Numbered from the stretch's first letter, positions 9,030 through 18,744 are shown. The stretch is DNA of 63,252 nt from Bacteroidota bacterium (GCA_023432805.1 JAEYUG010000125.1:1-63252); one strand, 5' to 3'. The notes: generated by a model not told the origin, from the sequence alone. Translations and numbers: made by a program.

Positions 9030-9779
9030 TCAGGGGAACAACCAGTTTTCGAGTTCGACAAGCACGTGCTCGTCGGTTTCGCGGCGCAGCGCCTGATGCA
9101 GTGCGCGTGCAGCCGCGGGACGGTCGGATGAAGCAAGGCGAGGAATTGCGGCGCGGCGCAGATACGCATGTTCGCTTTCGATCGCGCTGAGCCATGTGCT
9201 CAGCAGAAGGCTGTTGCGCATCCCGGCGGTCATGTCGACGATCTGCTTCCGCTCGGAGTCGTCAGCTGCTTCATAGAGGCCGATCAGTGCCTCGGCAACA
9301 AGCTCCGACACATCCGCCTGTTCCGACCGCCTCGCGATCGATTCGAACGAGGTGATGATTTCCTTGCGGTACATGCCCCAGAACGTGCGTGTCAGTCTGG
9401 CCAGCAGATCGTATTCCTCAACCCCGCCGAGAAATCCCACCGCGCGGATGTAGAACGGGAGAAGGGAGATGCTCACGCTCTCGGGTGTGGGGTACTTCTT
9501 GTAGAGAAGGCGGAGAGACTGCTCGTCACCCAGACGAGAGAAGATGTTCAAGCAGACTTTGTCAAGCGCGTGAGAGGTGCTGGAGAGAAACAGCGCGTTG
9601 ACAAGGCCGACTGCCGTCTTTTCATTGCTCTGTTCGATCTCCTTGAGCGCAGACAAGATCAAATGCTGATCACCATCGTGCCTTGAATCGAACTGCTGCT
9701 GCCCGGAAGGAGTCGAATTCTGCATGGTTTTCATAAAGACGTTCTTCTTGACGGAGTTTTTGATGTCAAACCTGATCAT
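9030..9779 (-). CDS. Helical-repeat (HEAT-like) protein, unknown function
   Basis: A 249-residue soluble protein with no signal peptide or membrane helix. From about residue 40 it consists of successive amphipathic helices resembling HEAT repeats, for example SLLPFYIRAVGFLGGVEEY and HAYLRRAAIPRLASSDRPAA. That suggests a scaffold or protein-binding role. The first ~35 residues are polar and Gln-rich. The start could be ATG 9779 or ATG 9734 (MKTMQNS), neither with a strong ribosome binding site. It stands alone between its own terminator and a promoter-like site, with the polysaccharide operon upstream. I do not recognise a named family. Confidence 0.65.
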   Translation of the reverse strand: MIRFDIKNSVKKNVFMKTMQNSTPSGQQQFDSRHDGDQHLILSALKEIEQSNEKTAVGLVNALFLSSTSHALDKVCLNIFSRLGDEQSLRLLYKKYPTPESVSISLLPFYIRAVGFLGGVEEYDLLARLTRTFWGMYRKEIITSFESIARRSEQADVSELVAEALIGLYEAADDSERKQIVDMTAGMRNSLLLSTWLSAIESEHAYLRRAAIPRLASSDRPAAARALHQALRRETDEHVLVELENWLFP

Positions 9780-10003
9780 GTCTGCTCAAGGCGAAGGTGT
9801 TCCGTATGGGAGTGACCTCTGATGCTGATCACGCGTACAAGACAAAACACTTCAATGCCTGTGCCATATCAATTTCGACTCCGGAAATCGTTGAATTTCA
9901 ACCGTTCTCACGATTCTCGCGGTGAAATCTCCATCGAATGCTGCAAATATGACAAGAAAAACGGATAAACCCTGCATGCGGATCCCACTGTCCAATTTCT
10001 GTA

Positions 10004-10032
10004 CAAATGTAGAATTTTCAAGAAAATGCAAA
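10004..10032 (-). promoter_or_regulatory. Possible promoter for the HEAT-like gene
   Basis: Minus strand TACATTTG (10011-10004) fully matches the -7 element. The -33 element is less clear: TTTG at 10032-10029 gives a 17-base gap, or TTT at a 20-base gap. The predicted leader is over 200 bases. Confidence 0.4.
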
Positions 10033-10051
10033 AACGTGCAGCCGGAGCTGC
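10029..10051 (-). terminator. Weak terminator after the polysaccharide operon
   Basis: GCAGC (10038-10042) pairs with GCTGC (10047-10051) around a CGGA/TCCG loop. On the minus strand it is followed by ACGTTTTTGC. The short stem makes it a weak candidate. Confidence 0.4.
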
Positions 10052-10069
10052 ATGAGCCGGAGCTGCATG
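10040..10069 (+). repeat. 15-bp tandem duplication next to a stop codon
   Basis: AGCCGGAGCTGCATG occurs twice back to back (10040-10054 and 10055-10069), ending one base before the stop codon of the last gene of the polysaccharide operon. The duplication includes the right arm of the weak terminator. Confidence 0.85.
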
Positions 10070-10070
10070 C

Positions 10071-11192
10071 TCACGCGAGCAGCGAACGGTAGACCTCCAT
10101 GGTCCGCTCGGCGATCACGGTATTCGAATAGTGCGCGAGCACGCGCCGGCGGCCGACCGGACCCAGTTGCCGGCGCAGGTCGGGCGATCCGGCGAGCAGC
10201 GCGAGCTGTCTGCGCAGATCCTCCACATCCCGCTCGCGGAAGGTCAACCCCGCATCCCCGATCACGTTCGGGATCTCCGCATGCGTCGAACCCAGCACCG
10301 GCACCTCGCTCGCCATCGCCTGCACGAGCACCTGACCGAACTGCTCCTTCCAGTGGGGAACAGTGTAGGAGGGCAGCACGAGCATGTCCATCGCGTTGAT
10401 GTAGCGGGGGATGTCGGCATGCGGCACGGACGTGATGATGCGAAGCTTCCCCTCGAGGCCGCGTTGGGAAGCCTCCTGACGAATCCCCTCCTCGAGCTGT
10501 CCTCCCCCGATATACAGCAATGTGAACGGAACGTCCAGGGTCGAGGCTGCATCGAGCAAATCCAGCACACCCTTCTCGGGCACGAAGCGGCCGATGAAGC
10601 CGATCACCACGCCCTCGAGTCCGAGTTCGCGCCGCAGCGCCGAACCATCGCGGGCGGCAAACAGCTCGGTGTCGAGTCCAAGCAGCGGCATGACGTGAAT
10701 GGGACGCGTGAAGCCCTTCGCGCGGAGGATGTCGCGCGCATCGCCGTTGCCGCAGATGGCCGCGTCGGATTGCGCGAGATTCGCGCGCTCGATGCGGTCG
10801 AAGGGGAAACGCAACTGCTTCTCGAAGTTCATCCACGTGAAGAAGAGCGTGCGTGCACGCGGCGCGTACAGGCGCCGGTAGCACAGGGCCTGCCGGTAGC
10901 TGAGCGCGTCGGTACCCTCCTCGACGTGAAGGATGTCGGGGGCGAACCCGCGCATACCCATGTCGAGGCTGCGGTAGGCATGCGCCGCCTCCTTGCCGCT
11001 GAAGAACACCGGCAGGGCGCGGATGTCGAGCTCGTCGTCGCGATGGTCGGCATACCGCAGGGTGAACAGGTAGTCGCGCCATTCGGTCGGCACCACGATG
11101 CGCAAGCGCACGCCGGGCATGGCCGCCAGCGCGCGCCACTTCTCGCGTCCGACGCGCGTGATGTACGTGTGACCGACGACGAGAATGTTCAT
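10071..11192 (-). CDS. Glycosyltransferase family 4
   Basis: A 373-residue GT-B glycosyltransferase. The N-terminal half has the MNILVVGHTYIT strand. The C-terminal GT4 domain has VIGFIGRFVPEKGVLDLLDA, LLYIGGG, and the EQFGQVLVQAMASEVPVLGS segment that holds the E-x7-E nucleotide-sugar motif. It likely adds a sugar to a lipid-linked oligosaccharide at the cytoplasmic face. ATG 11192 overlaps the upstream stop by 4 bases (ATGA), whereas the longer frame would begin deep inside the neighbour. It is the last gene of the operon running from 18699. Donor and acceptor sugars cannot be read from sequence. Confidence 0.85.
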   Translation of the reverse strand: MNILVVGHTYITRVGREKWRALAAMPGVRLRIVVPTEWRDYLFTLRYADHRDDELDIRALPVFFSGKEAAHAYRSLDMGMRGFAPDILHVEEGTDALSYRQALCYRRLYAPRARTLFFTWMNFEKQLRFPFDRIERANLAQSDAAICGNGDARDILRAKGFTRPIHVMPLLGLDTELFAARDGSALRRELGLEGVVIGFIGRFVPEKGVLDLLDAASTLDVPFTLLYIGGGQLEEGIRQEASQRGLEGKLRIITSVPHADIPRYINAMDMLVLPSYTVPHWKEQFGQVLVQAMASEVPVLGSTHAEIPNVIGDAGLTFRERDVEDLRRQLALLAGSPDLRRQLGPVGRRRVLAHYSNTVIAERTMEVYRSLLA

Positions 11193-12346
11193 CGCGCCTT
11201 CCACCAGCCGATCGCACGCTCGTACACAGCCACGGTGCGCTGACTGATTGCAGGCCACGCGAACTCGCGCTCGACCCGCGCGCGCGCGCCTGCCCCGAGG
11301 CGCGCACACAGATCAGCGTCGCCAAGCAGCCGCAGATATGCGTCGGCGAGCTGCTCGGGCCTGCGCGGTTCGACCAGCAGTCCGCTCACCCCGTCTTCGA
11401 TGATCTCGGGAATGCCCCCGACATTCGTGCCCACCAGCGGCAGTCCGCTCGACATCGCCTCCAGTCCCGAAATCGACGTCGCCTCCATCAGCGAGGGCAG
11501 CGTCGCAATTGTCGCCAGCGCATAGAAGCGCGGCATCGCCGTGTTCGGCACATTGCCCGTGAAGAAGACATCGTGCTTCTGCCCCTCCACCGCCAGCATC
11601 GACTCGAAACGCGCACGCTCTTCGGGGAAGCCGCCGCCCACGATCAGAAACTGCACGTCGGGACGCTGCGCACGCACGAGGGGAATCGAACGGATGAAAT
11701 ACTCGACACCGTTCTTCGGTTCGAGACGACGGGGACACACGACGATCGGACGGGTGGGATCGAGGCCGTAATCCTTGTCGATCACGTCGAAGGAGCCGCC
11801 CGGCGCGAACTTCTGCGCGTCGACACCGTTCGGGATGTAGAATAGGTGATCGCCCGGCACGCCCGTCGCCAAGCTCTTTTCGTGCAACTCGAGACTGGGA
11901 CTGATGATCGCCTGGGGATGTCCGAGGAAGGTCCGGATCCGGAAACGTCCCGCCTTCGTCTCGAAGTATTCGAGGTAGTTCGACGTGTGATTCGTCCACA
12001 CCAGGGGGAAGCGTCCGCGCAGCGTCATCGTGGTCCAGCAGTTCGGCGTCAGGTCGTGCCAGTGCAGCACATCGAACCGCAGCCGTGCGTGCAGTGCGAG
12101 GATATGCGCGCGCACCGTGCGTACGTACACCAGGTGCTTCACCTTCGGGGTCTGGTTCTCGACGAACAGCTTGTGCACGGTGATGCCGTCGAACTCCTCG
12201 ACCCGGTTCTGCCCGGGACCATACACCGGATGCACCAGATGCACGGTGTTTCCCGCCGCCGCATGGGCACGCGCCAACTCATGTGCGTGCGTGGCCATGC
12301 CACCGATGTTCGGAAGAAAGTCGCTCGTCAGCAGGAGAATGTTCAT
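11189..12346 (-). CDS. Glycosyltransferase family 4
   Basis: A 385-residue GT4 retaining glycosyltransferase. It has the N-terminal glycine-rich loop (DFLPNIGGMATHAHELA), acceptor-side HWHDLTPN, VVCPRRLEPKNGVEYFI at the start of the donor domain, and SLMEATSISGLEAMSSGLPLVG with the E-x7-E pair. Its stop overlaps the next gene's ATG by 4 bases. A 42-base gap separates it from the CgeB-like gene upstream. It is part of the surface-polysaccharide operon. Confidence 0.88.
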   Translation of the reverse strand: MNILLLTSDFLPNIGGMATHAHELARAHAAAGNTVHLVHPVYGPGQNRVEEFDGITVHKLFVENQTPKVKHLVYVRTVRAHILALHARLRFDVLHWHDLTPNCWTTMTLRGRFPLVWTNHTSNYLEYFETKAGRFRIRTFLGHPQAIISPSLELHEKSLATGVPGDHLFYIPNGVDAQKFAPGGSFDVIDKDYGLDPTRPIVVCPRRLEPKNGVEYFIRSIPLVRAQRPDVQFLIVGGGFPEERARFESMLAVEGQKHDVFFTGNVPNTAMPRFYALATIATLPSLMEATSISGLEAMSSGLPLVGTNVGGIPEIIEDGVSGLLVEPRRPEQLADAYLRLLGDADLCARLGAGARARVEREFAWPAISQRTVAVYERAIGWWKAR

Positions 12347-12388
12347 ATCGTCAGCGTGTTCGTTGGTTGGAGAAGATGGCCGGCCGCC

Positions 12389-13420
12389 TCATGCCCCGAG
12401 CAGTGCGCGCGCGTCGTCGACGATGCGCGCCAGCCTGTGCACGGCCTGATGCTCGCGCTCGGCACGCGCATGCCCCGCCGCCGCGATCGCCAGACGCTCG
12501 TCGTCGTGCGCGATGTAGTATGTGATCTTCTCGCGCAGTTCCTCGGGCGTCTCGAAGCACGCGATCTCGCGTCCCTCGACATACAACTCCTCGGCCTGCT
12601 CGCGCGAACGCTGCGTGAGAAGAAATCCCCCGAAACCGGGAATCTCCAGCGTCCGCACATTGTGCGAATCCCTGTTCTGCTCGCGCAGGAAGTTCAGGTG
12701 GATCTTCGAGACCGCAAACAGCTTCGAAATCTCCTCGCCGTACACCGCATTGCCCCGCCAGCGCGCGCGCAGCGGCGTGCCCTCTGCCACGTGCTCCCAC
12801 ATATTGCCCCACACCGCTAGATCCATGTCGGCGATCTTCTCGAGCCACCACTCGCGCATCGGCTCCCAAGTCCCCGCGAACACCGCACTCGTCGCGTACT
12901 TCTCGCGGTCGGCCGCGCTCACCGCCTCGGGCGGCTTTAGCATGGCGGGATCGTAGCAGAACGGCAGATACTCCACCCTGCCCGCGCCTGCCGCCCGCAG
13001 GGGATCCATGAGCGACTTCGCGTAGATGTAATAGATGTCGAAGAGCGGGATGCTCGCAATGCTGTCGCGCGTCGCGTTCCGGTTCTCGGTGTTGAACGGT
13101 CCGTCGGGATACCACTGCAACAGCACCGGTCCGTATCTCTCCTTCACTTCCCGCAGCGCGCTCTCGTAGAGCGTTTCGGCTTTGAGGAGGAGGATGACGT
13201 CGGGCCGCAGATCGCGGACGGTCGCGACGAACTCCGCGTTCATCCTGCGCCGGTTGATCCGTCGCGACACCGCCCCCACCAGCGGAAGCCCCCCGCCCGC
13301 AGTGAACCGTGGCACGCGGAAGTCGAACACCGTCACCTCGCAGCCGAGCTGCTCGAGGGAGGGCCGGTACGACCAGCCCCCCGTCCCATACCAGTACTCG
13401 CACACCAGCAGCAGCTTCAT
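12389..13420 (-). CDS. CgeB-like glycosyltransferase
   Basis: A 343-residue GT-B protein of the CgeB/DUF3880-like group. It begins MKLLLVCEYWYGTGGWSYRP and has LRPDVILLLKAETL and LLQWYPDGPFNTENR in the N-terminal half. The C-terminal half has KLFAVSKIHLNFLR and RTLEIPGFGGFLLTQ, typical of this group. The longer frame to 14989 is an artefact, because ATG 13420 overlaps the flippase stop by 4 bases. The likely role is modifying the operon's polysaccharide; the substrate is unknown. Confidence 0.82.
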   Translation of the reverse strand: MKLLLVCEYWYGTGGWSYRPSLEQLGCEVTVFDFRVPRFTAGGGLPLVGAVSRRINRRRMNAEFVATVRDLRPDVILLLKAETLYESALREVKERYGPVLLQWYPDGPFNTENRNATRDSIASIPLFDIYYIYAKSLMDPLRAAGAGRVEYLPFCYDPAMLKPPEAVSAADREKYATSAVFAGTWEPMREWWLEKIADMDLAVWGNMWEHVAEGTPLRARWRGNAVYGEEISKLFAVSKIHLNFLREQNRDSHNVRTLEIPGFGGFLLTQRSREQAEELYVEGREIACFETPEELREKITYYIAHDDERLAIAAAGHARAEREHQAVHRLARIVDDARALLGA

Positions 13421-14889
13421 TCCGTCTCCGAAGTCGATGATGCCGATCCCCCGCCCCTGCGGAACGCCGTGTGCACGACTGCGATGTGCGCGCGCAGGGA
13501 GCGTCCCTCGACGAGCAGTTCGAGCGCGCCGTACACCGCGAAGATGATCGCACCGTGCACGAGCAGCGCAGGAATCGGATGGGAAATGCCCGTGGCAGGC
13601 AGCAGCCAGAACACGAGTCCCGCCGCGGCCGCGACCAGCACCGGCAGCACGAGGGTCTTCCAGAGATTGATCTCCACGTGCATGCCGGCGCGGATGATGA
13701 ACGCAATGTACATCGCGAGGATGCTCGCCACCATCGCCCAGGCCGCACCGGTCACGCCCTCGAGCGCGACGAGCACGAAGATGGCGGGAAGAAAGACCGT
13801 GACCTGTACGATGCGGGCGAGCGCAACATCGCCCGGACGACCCAGCGCATAGAACAGCATCTTGAAATTCTCCACCACGGGGTGCAGCACCGCATACACG
13901 GCAAGGATGCGCAGCACGGGCGCGGAGACGCCCCATTGCTCGCCGAGCAGGGCCTGCAGAAAGTTCTCGGGGATGAGCAGGAAGACGAGTCCGAAGGGCA
14001 GCAGCACGCGGATCAGGAAGAAGTTCACCAGCGCATAGGCATCCGACAGCGACCGCTCTCCCGTCGACATTTTCGAATACACCGGCATCGCAACGCCGAT
14101 GATCGTCGGTGTCACGATGCGCGCGGGATAGCGCGCAGCGAGAATCGCACGGTCGTAGATGCCGACCTGCTCGTAGCTGCTGAAGCGCTTGACGACAATG
14201 CGGTCGAGTTCGGTGTAGAGCACTTCGAGCGATCGCGAGCTGAGATACTTCCAGCCCTGCGAGAGAAACCAGCGCGCAGTCTCTCGCGAGTAGGTGAAGC
14301 TGACCGACCAGCCCGCGAACAGCCAGCTTCCCGCAAGGAACACCACCGCACCCGCGCTCTGTCCGGCAACGAGACTCCAGACACCGAATCCCGCCCATGC
14401 GCAGGAGACCGCGGCGAGGGGATTGGCGAGGTTCATCACCAGGGCGATCATGGAGATCGTGCGGAACTGCAGGTTGCGCTGGAGAATCGCGTCGAAGTGC
14501 TGTCCGAAGAGGTTCAGGATGTTGACAGCGACCAGGGTCACGAGCACGGCGATCTCCGTCGCGCTCAGCGGCCGGAAGAACATGTAGGCGGTGATTGCAA
14601 TCGCCGTCATCAGCATCGTGACCAGCGCCAGTGCGACATTCAGCAGCAGCGCGGTCGAGTACAGATGCTCGCGCTGCTCCTGCGTCTGCACGATCGACAG
14701 GTTGAACGAGAACGCAGTGAGAATGAACAGGAATTCCTTGATGCTGTTGGCCACACCGAAGAGTCCGTAGTCCTCTTTGAGCAGCAGGCGCCCGAGCATC
14801 GCCACCGACAGCATGCCCACACTCTGGCTCAGGTAGTTTGAACCGCTCGTCCACAGGGCGCCGACCAGGGCCTTGCGCGCAATGCTCAT
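13417..14889 (-). CDS. Polysaccharide flippase (MOP superfamily)
   Basis: A 490-residue integral membrane protein with about 12-14 hydrophobic helices. It opens with KALVGALWTSGSNYLSQSVG, typical of the Wzx/MurJ-like polysaccharide exporters. The loop RSLEVLYTELDRIVVKRFSS and the RILAVYAVLHPVVENFKMLF segment fit the lipopolysaccharide-biosynthesis flippase branch. It probably translocates the undecaprenyl-linked repeat unit made by the neighbouring glycosyltransferases. It overlaps both neighbours by 4 bases (ATGA at each end), so the operon is tightly coupled. No Wzy polymerase is recognised in this window. Confidence 0.87.
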   Translation of the reverse strand: MSIARKALVGALWTSGSNYLSQSVGMLSVAMLGRLLLKEDYGLFGVANSIKEFLFILTAFSFNLSIVQTQEQREHLYSTALLLNVALALVTMLMTAIAITAYMFFRPLSATEIAVLVTLVAVNILNLFGQHFDAILQRNLQFRTISMIALVMNLANPLAAVSCAWAGFGVWSLVAGQSAGAVVFLAGSWLFAGWSVSFTYSRETARWFLSQGWKYLSSRSLEVLYTELDRIVVKRFSSYEQVGIYDRAILAARYPARIVTPTIIGVAMPVYSKMSTGERSLSDAYALVNFFLIRVLLPFGLVFLLIPENFLQALLGEQWGVSAPVLRILAVYAVLHPVVENFKMLFYALGRPGDVALARIVQVTVFLPAIFVLVALEGVTGAAWAMVASILAMYIAFIIRAGMHVEINLWKTLVLPVLVAAAAGLVFWLLPATGISHPIPALLVHGAIIFAVYGALELLVEGRSLRAHIAVVHTAFRRGGGSASSTSETE

Positions 14890-16043
14890 GTGCTCCGCTC
14901 CATGTGTGACTGCGCCGTGCCGCCGAGCAACTCCTCGTACACGCCGACGACACTCCGCGTGTAGCGCGCCCAGGTGAACTGCTGCACATGCGCGGCCGCC
15001 GAGGTGCCCATGGCGGTGGCTTCCGATGGATGGTCGCGGAACCAGGTGAGCCTGGCCATCAGGGACTCCACATCGCGTATCGGGATCACCCAGCCGTCGA
15101 GTCCATCCCTCACCACACTGCCCGTGTTTTCCGAAACGAGCAACGGCACGCCGCAGGCCATGGCCTCGTAAGTGACGAGCGCGCTGCCCTCCTGCAGCGA
15201 GGGCAGCACGAACACCGAGGCGTTCGAGTATTCGCGGTACAGCTCCTCATGCGGCACGTGGCCGCGCAGCGTGAAGAGGCCGTCGTAACGGGCGAGCACG
15301 CCGCGCATCTCTTCTTCGACGCGGCCGGCGAGCACGAGTTCTGCGTCGCGCATGCCGAGACGTTTCCAGGCCTCGAGCAGGTAGTGCACGCCCTTCTGAA
15401 TCCCGATGTTGCCGACGAACAGCACGCGGAACACCTCGTCGCGTTTCGGCTCGGCACGGAACGCCGCGAGGTCGATACCGTAGGGTATCGTCGCGAGCTT
15501 GCCCGCGGGAACGCCCGCCTCGACAAAGCTGCGCCGCACGAACTCGCTGGGAATCACCACCTTGTCTGCCTGCGCGATCTCCTCGAGTCCCTTCTCGATG
15601 ATCTGGGGATGCGCCCGCTCGACGTGCACGCCGTAGCGCTCGAACTCCTCGCGCAGAATCGCATCCTGATAATGGGGATGCGTCGAGCCGCGCTCGATCA
15701 CGACGCGTGCACCGTGCCGCCGTGCGACCTGCATCGACACCAGCGCGTAGTTGCCCCACGCATGAAAGATGTCGCAGGGGGGGATGTAGCGCCGCGCCAG
15801 TCCGTCAAAGAGATTGTCCTTCACGTACGAGTAGTACCCCGCGCGCCGCCACGCCGGCACCATGCGCACGAGCATGCCGATGTACTCGGGCGCCCCGATG
15901 GCCGTGAAGCGCCGCGAGGGCAGCAGCTTCTTCACGTACCACGCCTTCGTCGTGATGATCTTCTCGAGATACCCGAGTCGGTCGAGTTCCACGGCAAGGG
16001 GGATGGCGTGGAACCGACCACCCACCGAGATGACTACCCGCAC
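14886..16043 (-). CDS. Glycosyltransferase family 4
   Basis: A 385-residue GT4 protein. The N-terminal part contains FHAWGNYALVSMQVARRHGA and a membrane-associated basic stretch. The donor-binding half has FRVLFVGNIGIQKGVHYLLEAW, ELVLAGRVEEEM and LPSLQEGSALVTYEAMACGVPLL (cut here), with the E-x7-E motif. It lies 28 bases after the YfhO-like gene and overlaps the flippase start by 4 bases. It probably transfers a sugar in assembly of the exported glycan. Confidence 0.87.
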   Translation of the reverse strand: MRVVISVGGRFHAIPLAVELDRLGYLEKIITTKAWYVKKLLPSRRFTAIGAPEYIGMLVRMVPAWRRAGYYSYVKDNLFDGLARRYIPPCDIFHAWGNYALVSMQVARRHGARVVIERGSTHPHYQDAILREEFERYGVHVERAHPQIIEKGLEEIAQADKVVIPSEFVRRSFVEAGVPAGKLATIPYGIDLAAFRAEPKRDEVFRVLFVGNIGIQKGVHYLLEAWKRLGMRDAELVLAGRVEEEMRGVLARYDGLFTLRGHVPHEELYREYSNASVFVLPSLQEGSALVTYEAMACGVPLLVSENTGSVVRDGLDGWVIPIRDVESLMARLTWFRDHPSEATAMGTSAAAHVQQFTWARYTRSVVGVYEELLGGTAQSHMERST

Positions 16044-16071
16044 GGGGCCTCCGCCTTGTCTGCCGGTCGCG

Positions 16072-18699
16072 TCAGGCGCCTTCCGTCGTCGCCGGTGTGG
16101 AAGCCTTCCGGCCCGCGAGCCTGCGACGGACCCATAGCACGAGGTAGACGAGCAGCACGATGCCGAGCAGATAGTTCGTGACGGTTGTGACGATGAGTCC
16201 CGCCTCGTAGGTCTTCGGCTCGAACCTGAGCTCGAGCGTGTGCTTCCCGGCGGGAATCACGAAGGCGCGCAGCAGGTAGTCGCTGCGCAGGATGTCGATC
16301 GGCGTGCCGTCGAGCGCGGCGGTCCACCCGCTGGGATAGTACACCTCGCTCATCTTCAGCAGCGCTTCGGCCGGCGTCTCGACCTCGAAGGTGATGCTGT
16401 TGATCGTGAAGCCGGTCACGCGGGCCTTCGCGTTCGCGAGCGCCGCTTCGTCGAGCTGCGGCAGATCGCGGCCGAGGGGAGCGCTCAGATAGGCGATCTG
16501 ATCGGGCTGGTACCCGGGCACGGTGCCGATGGTCTTGAACATGTCGGCATCGCTTGCGATCACGGTGTCGCGTCCGACGAAGAAGGCGCGCGGCAGCACG
16601 GCGCGATTCTCGTAGACGTCCTCCTTCGTGCCCACATAGACCCGCGTGAGCCAGGGTGCAGAGAGGGGGACGCCCGTCGGAACCACGACATACCTGCAGT
16701 TCAGCATGCTCAGGAGCGCCCAGTTCGCACCGTCGATCTCCTGCGCCGACGTGAACTGGAATTCACGGAAGAGGGAATTCCGGACGTCGTCATACAGTTT
16801 CATCTTGGCAGGATGGTAGCCGGCCACGCTCTGGATGCCGAAGGACACGTAGTAGTTGTCACCACCGTGCGCACTGACGGGAAGGATGCGGAAGAGTCCC
16901 TCCTGCTTCTGCAGGAAGTCGACGACGTCGGACCGACTGAGCGTCTGTTCCTGTTCGACGGCGGGCGACATGTGCATGGGCTTGTAGTCGACGATCCACC
17001 AGTCGACAACGAGCACGATGAGCAGGCCAGCCTGCAGCAGCATGTAGCTGGTCTTGCCGCGCACGAAGGTCCACACGAGACCTGCGGTGAGCGCCATGAA
17101 CACGAGCGCGAGTATCGCGTCGTTCTTCGCCATGCCGTAGATGCCGTCGCGGGTGAGATTCCGCGCTCTGGGATCAAGCTGAGATAACTGCCCCTGAGCT
17201 GCGGCTTGTTCAACCTGCTGCATGTAACTGTGGTATTGCGGTTGATTCTTCTGCATCTCGCGTGCGATGGTCTCCTTGATGCCGCCCGCGGAGACGAGGA
17301 GCAGCAGTACGAGCACGGCCGCCGCACCGACGGGAATCCAGATCTTGCGCGTGAGCGCCTTCTCGTCGCCCGTCGTGCGCTCGCGCACCCGCGTGATGAT
17401 CTCGGTCAATCCCGCGCCGGCGAGCATCGCCATGACGAGGGCGTTGATGTAGAGGATCATCGAGGGAATGCGGAAGTTGTTGAAGAAGGGCACGTAGTTG
17501 AAGAAGAGGTTGTACACCAGATCGAAGTTGCGTCCGAGCGAGATCAGCGTGGTCAGGATGCCGAGCACGACCCAGAAGTGGATGAACTTGTCTTTTGGAC
17601 GCAGCATGATACCGAGCAGGGCGAGCGTCGAGATCACGATGCCGAGATAGATCGGCGATTCGGTGAAGGGCATCGAACCCCAGTAGGTCGGCGCACCGAA
17701 GCCGACGAACGACGGGACGAAGAACGTGATGATCTCGAGGAAGCTGAAGCTCCAGTTGGTGGCGTATTTGTAGTCAACGCCACCACCAGCAGGACCATGC
17801 CCCGATCCGCCCGAACCCGCGCCGCGGATCGAGAAGTCCTTGTACTCCCATGCGGCGAAGTAGGGACCCGACAGCATCAGGAACGCGAACACGGCGGCGA
17901 AGAGGGTGATGCCGATCACCATGAGCGCCGTGGCGGGCTTTGCGCCCTCGTACCATTTGTAGAGCGTGTAGAGTCCGACCACCAGCAGGTTGTAGAAGAT
18001 CATCTGCACGTGCCCGCTGTTGAAGGTCAGGTGCATGGCCACGACAAGCAGCGCGATGCGCAGAATCGTCCGCCGCTCATACAGCATGTCGACCAGCAGC
18101 AGCAACGCCGGCAGCCAGGCGAACACGGTGATCTTCGTGTTGTGCCCCGCCATGATCCAGTTCAGCGAATACAGCGAGAAGACCACCGACACCGCCACGA
18201 GAAACGCGGTGAAGGGTTCGAACTTCCGCCGCAAACCGAACATGTAGGTGAACAGGCCGAGCAGGAAAAAGTTGAAGATGTCCCAGAACGGTGCGGGCAG
18301 CGGCAGGATGTTGACGATCGCCTGTGCGATGCCGTACACCTGGAGGATCAGCATCGGCTTGAGGGGATCGAGAACGGTGTGCAGGTACATGCCGTGACCC
18401 GGCGACGAGCTGCCCCAGGTGGGCATGCCCGAAAAGACATAGGGATTCCAGAAAGAATTTATCCCGTCTTCACGCGCCTTCTGAATGTAACCCTGCTCAT
18501 ACTGGATCGGTGACAGGTTGTCGGGCACGTTGAACACCTTGCCCGAGAAGAAGGCCTCGTGGAAGAACACCACGAGCAGCAGGGCGATCAGCCCGACGTA
18601 GATGGCATGGGGACGCGACTGCAGGAACGAGGGCAGCGCGAGCGAGGCGGTGGAACGCGAGCGCGTTTCCCGCACGGACTTGGGACGGACTTTCGACAT
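16072..18699 (-). CDS. YfhO-family multi-pass membrane protein
   Basis: An 875-residue protein of the YfhO family (large GT-C-like proteins linked to glycosylation of envelope polymers). A cytoplasmic basic tail is followed by about 12 membrane helices, with VFNVPDNLSPIQYEQGY and NPYVFSGMPTWGSSSPGHG after the first helix. Near 560-800 is a soluble periplasmic part with SVAGYHPAKMKLYDD and CRYVVVPTG, and a last helix near the C-terminus. It is the first gene of the polysaccharide operon. YfhO in Bacillus is associated with lipoteichoic acid glycosylation; a glycosyl-lipid transfer role here is inference. Confidence 0.85.
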   Translation of the reverse strand: MSKVRPKSVRETRSRSTASLALPSFLQSRPHAIYVGLIALLLVVFFHEAFFSGKVFNVPDNLSPIQYEQGYIQKAREDGINSFWNPYVFSGMPTWGSSSPGHGMYLHTVLDPLKPMLILQVYGIAQAIVNILPLPAPFWDIFNFFLLGLFTYMFGLRRKFEPFTAFLVAVSVVFSLYSLNWIMAGHNTKITVFAWLPALLLLVDMLYERRTILRIALLVVAMHLTFNSGHVQMIFYNLLVVGLYTLYKWYEGAKPATALMVIGITLFAAVFAFLMLSGPYFAAWEYKDFSIRGAGSGGSGHGPAGGGVDYKYATNWSFSFLEIITFFVPSFVGFGAPTYWGSMPFTESPIYLGIVISTLALLGIMLRPKDKFIHFWVVLGILTTLISLGRNFDLVYNLFFNYVPFFNNFRIPSMILYINALVMAMLAGAGLTEIITRVRERTTGDEKALTRKIWIPVGAAAVLVLLLLVSAGGIKETIAREMQKNQPQYHSYMQQVEQAAAQGQLSQLDPRARNLTRDGIYGMAKNDAILALVFMALTAGLVWTFVRGKTSYMLLQAGLLIVLVVDWWIVDYKPMHMSPAVEQEQTLSRSDVVDFLQKQEGLFRILPVSAHGGDNYYVSFGIQSVAGYHPAKMKLYDDVRNSLFREFQFTSAQEIDGANWALLSMLNCRYVVVPTGVPLSAPWLTRVYVGTKEDVYENRAVLPRAFFVGRDTVIASDADMFKTIGTVPGYQPDQIAYLSAPLGRDLPQLDEAALANAKARVTGFTINSITFEVETPAEALLKMSEVYYPSGWTAALDGTPIDILRSDYLLRAFVIPAGKHTLELRFEPKTYEAGLIVTTVTNYLLGIVLLVYLVLWVRRRLAGRKASTPATTEGA

Positions 18700-18744
18700 G
18701 GCAGAGAGTGGGTAGAGTCGCTAGGATGCGGTGGGGAACATCTC

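Noticed and set aside
12351..13748. A 465-codon minus frame overlapping the CgeB-like gene and flippase
   Set aside because: Arg/Ala/Ser-rich shadow in another frame; the real genes have family motifs and 4-bp overlaps.
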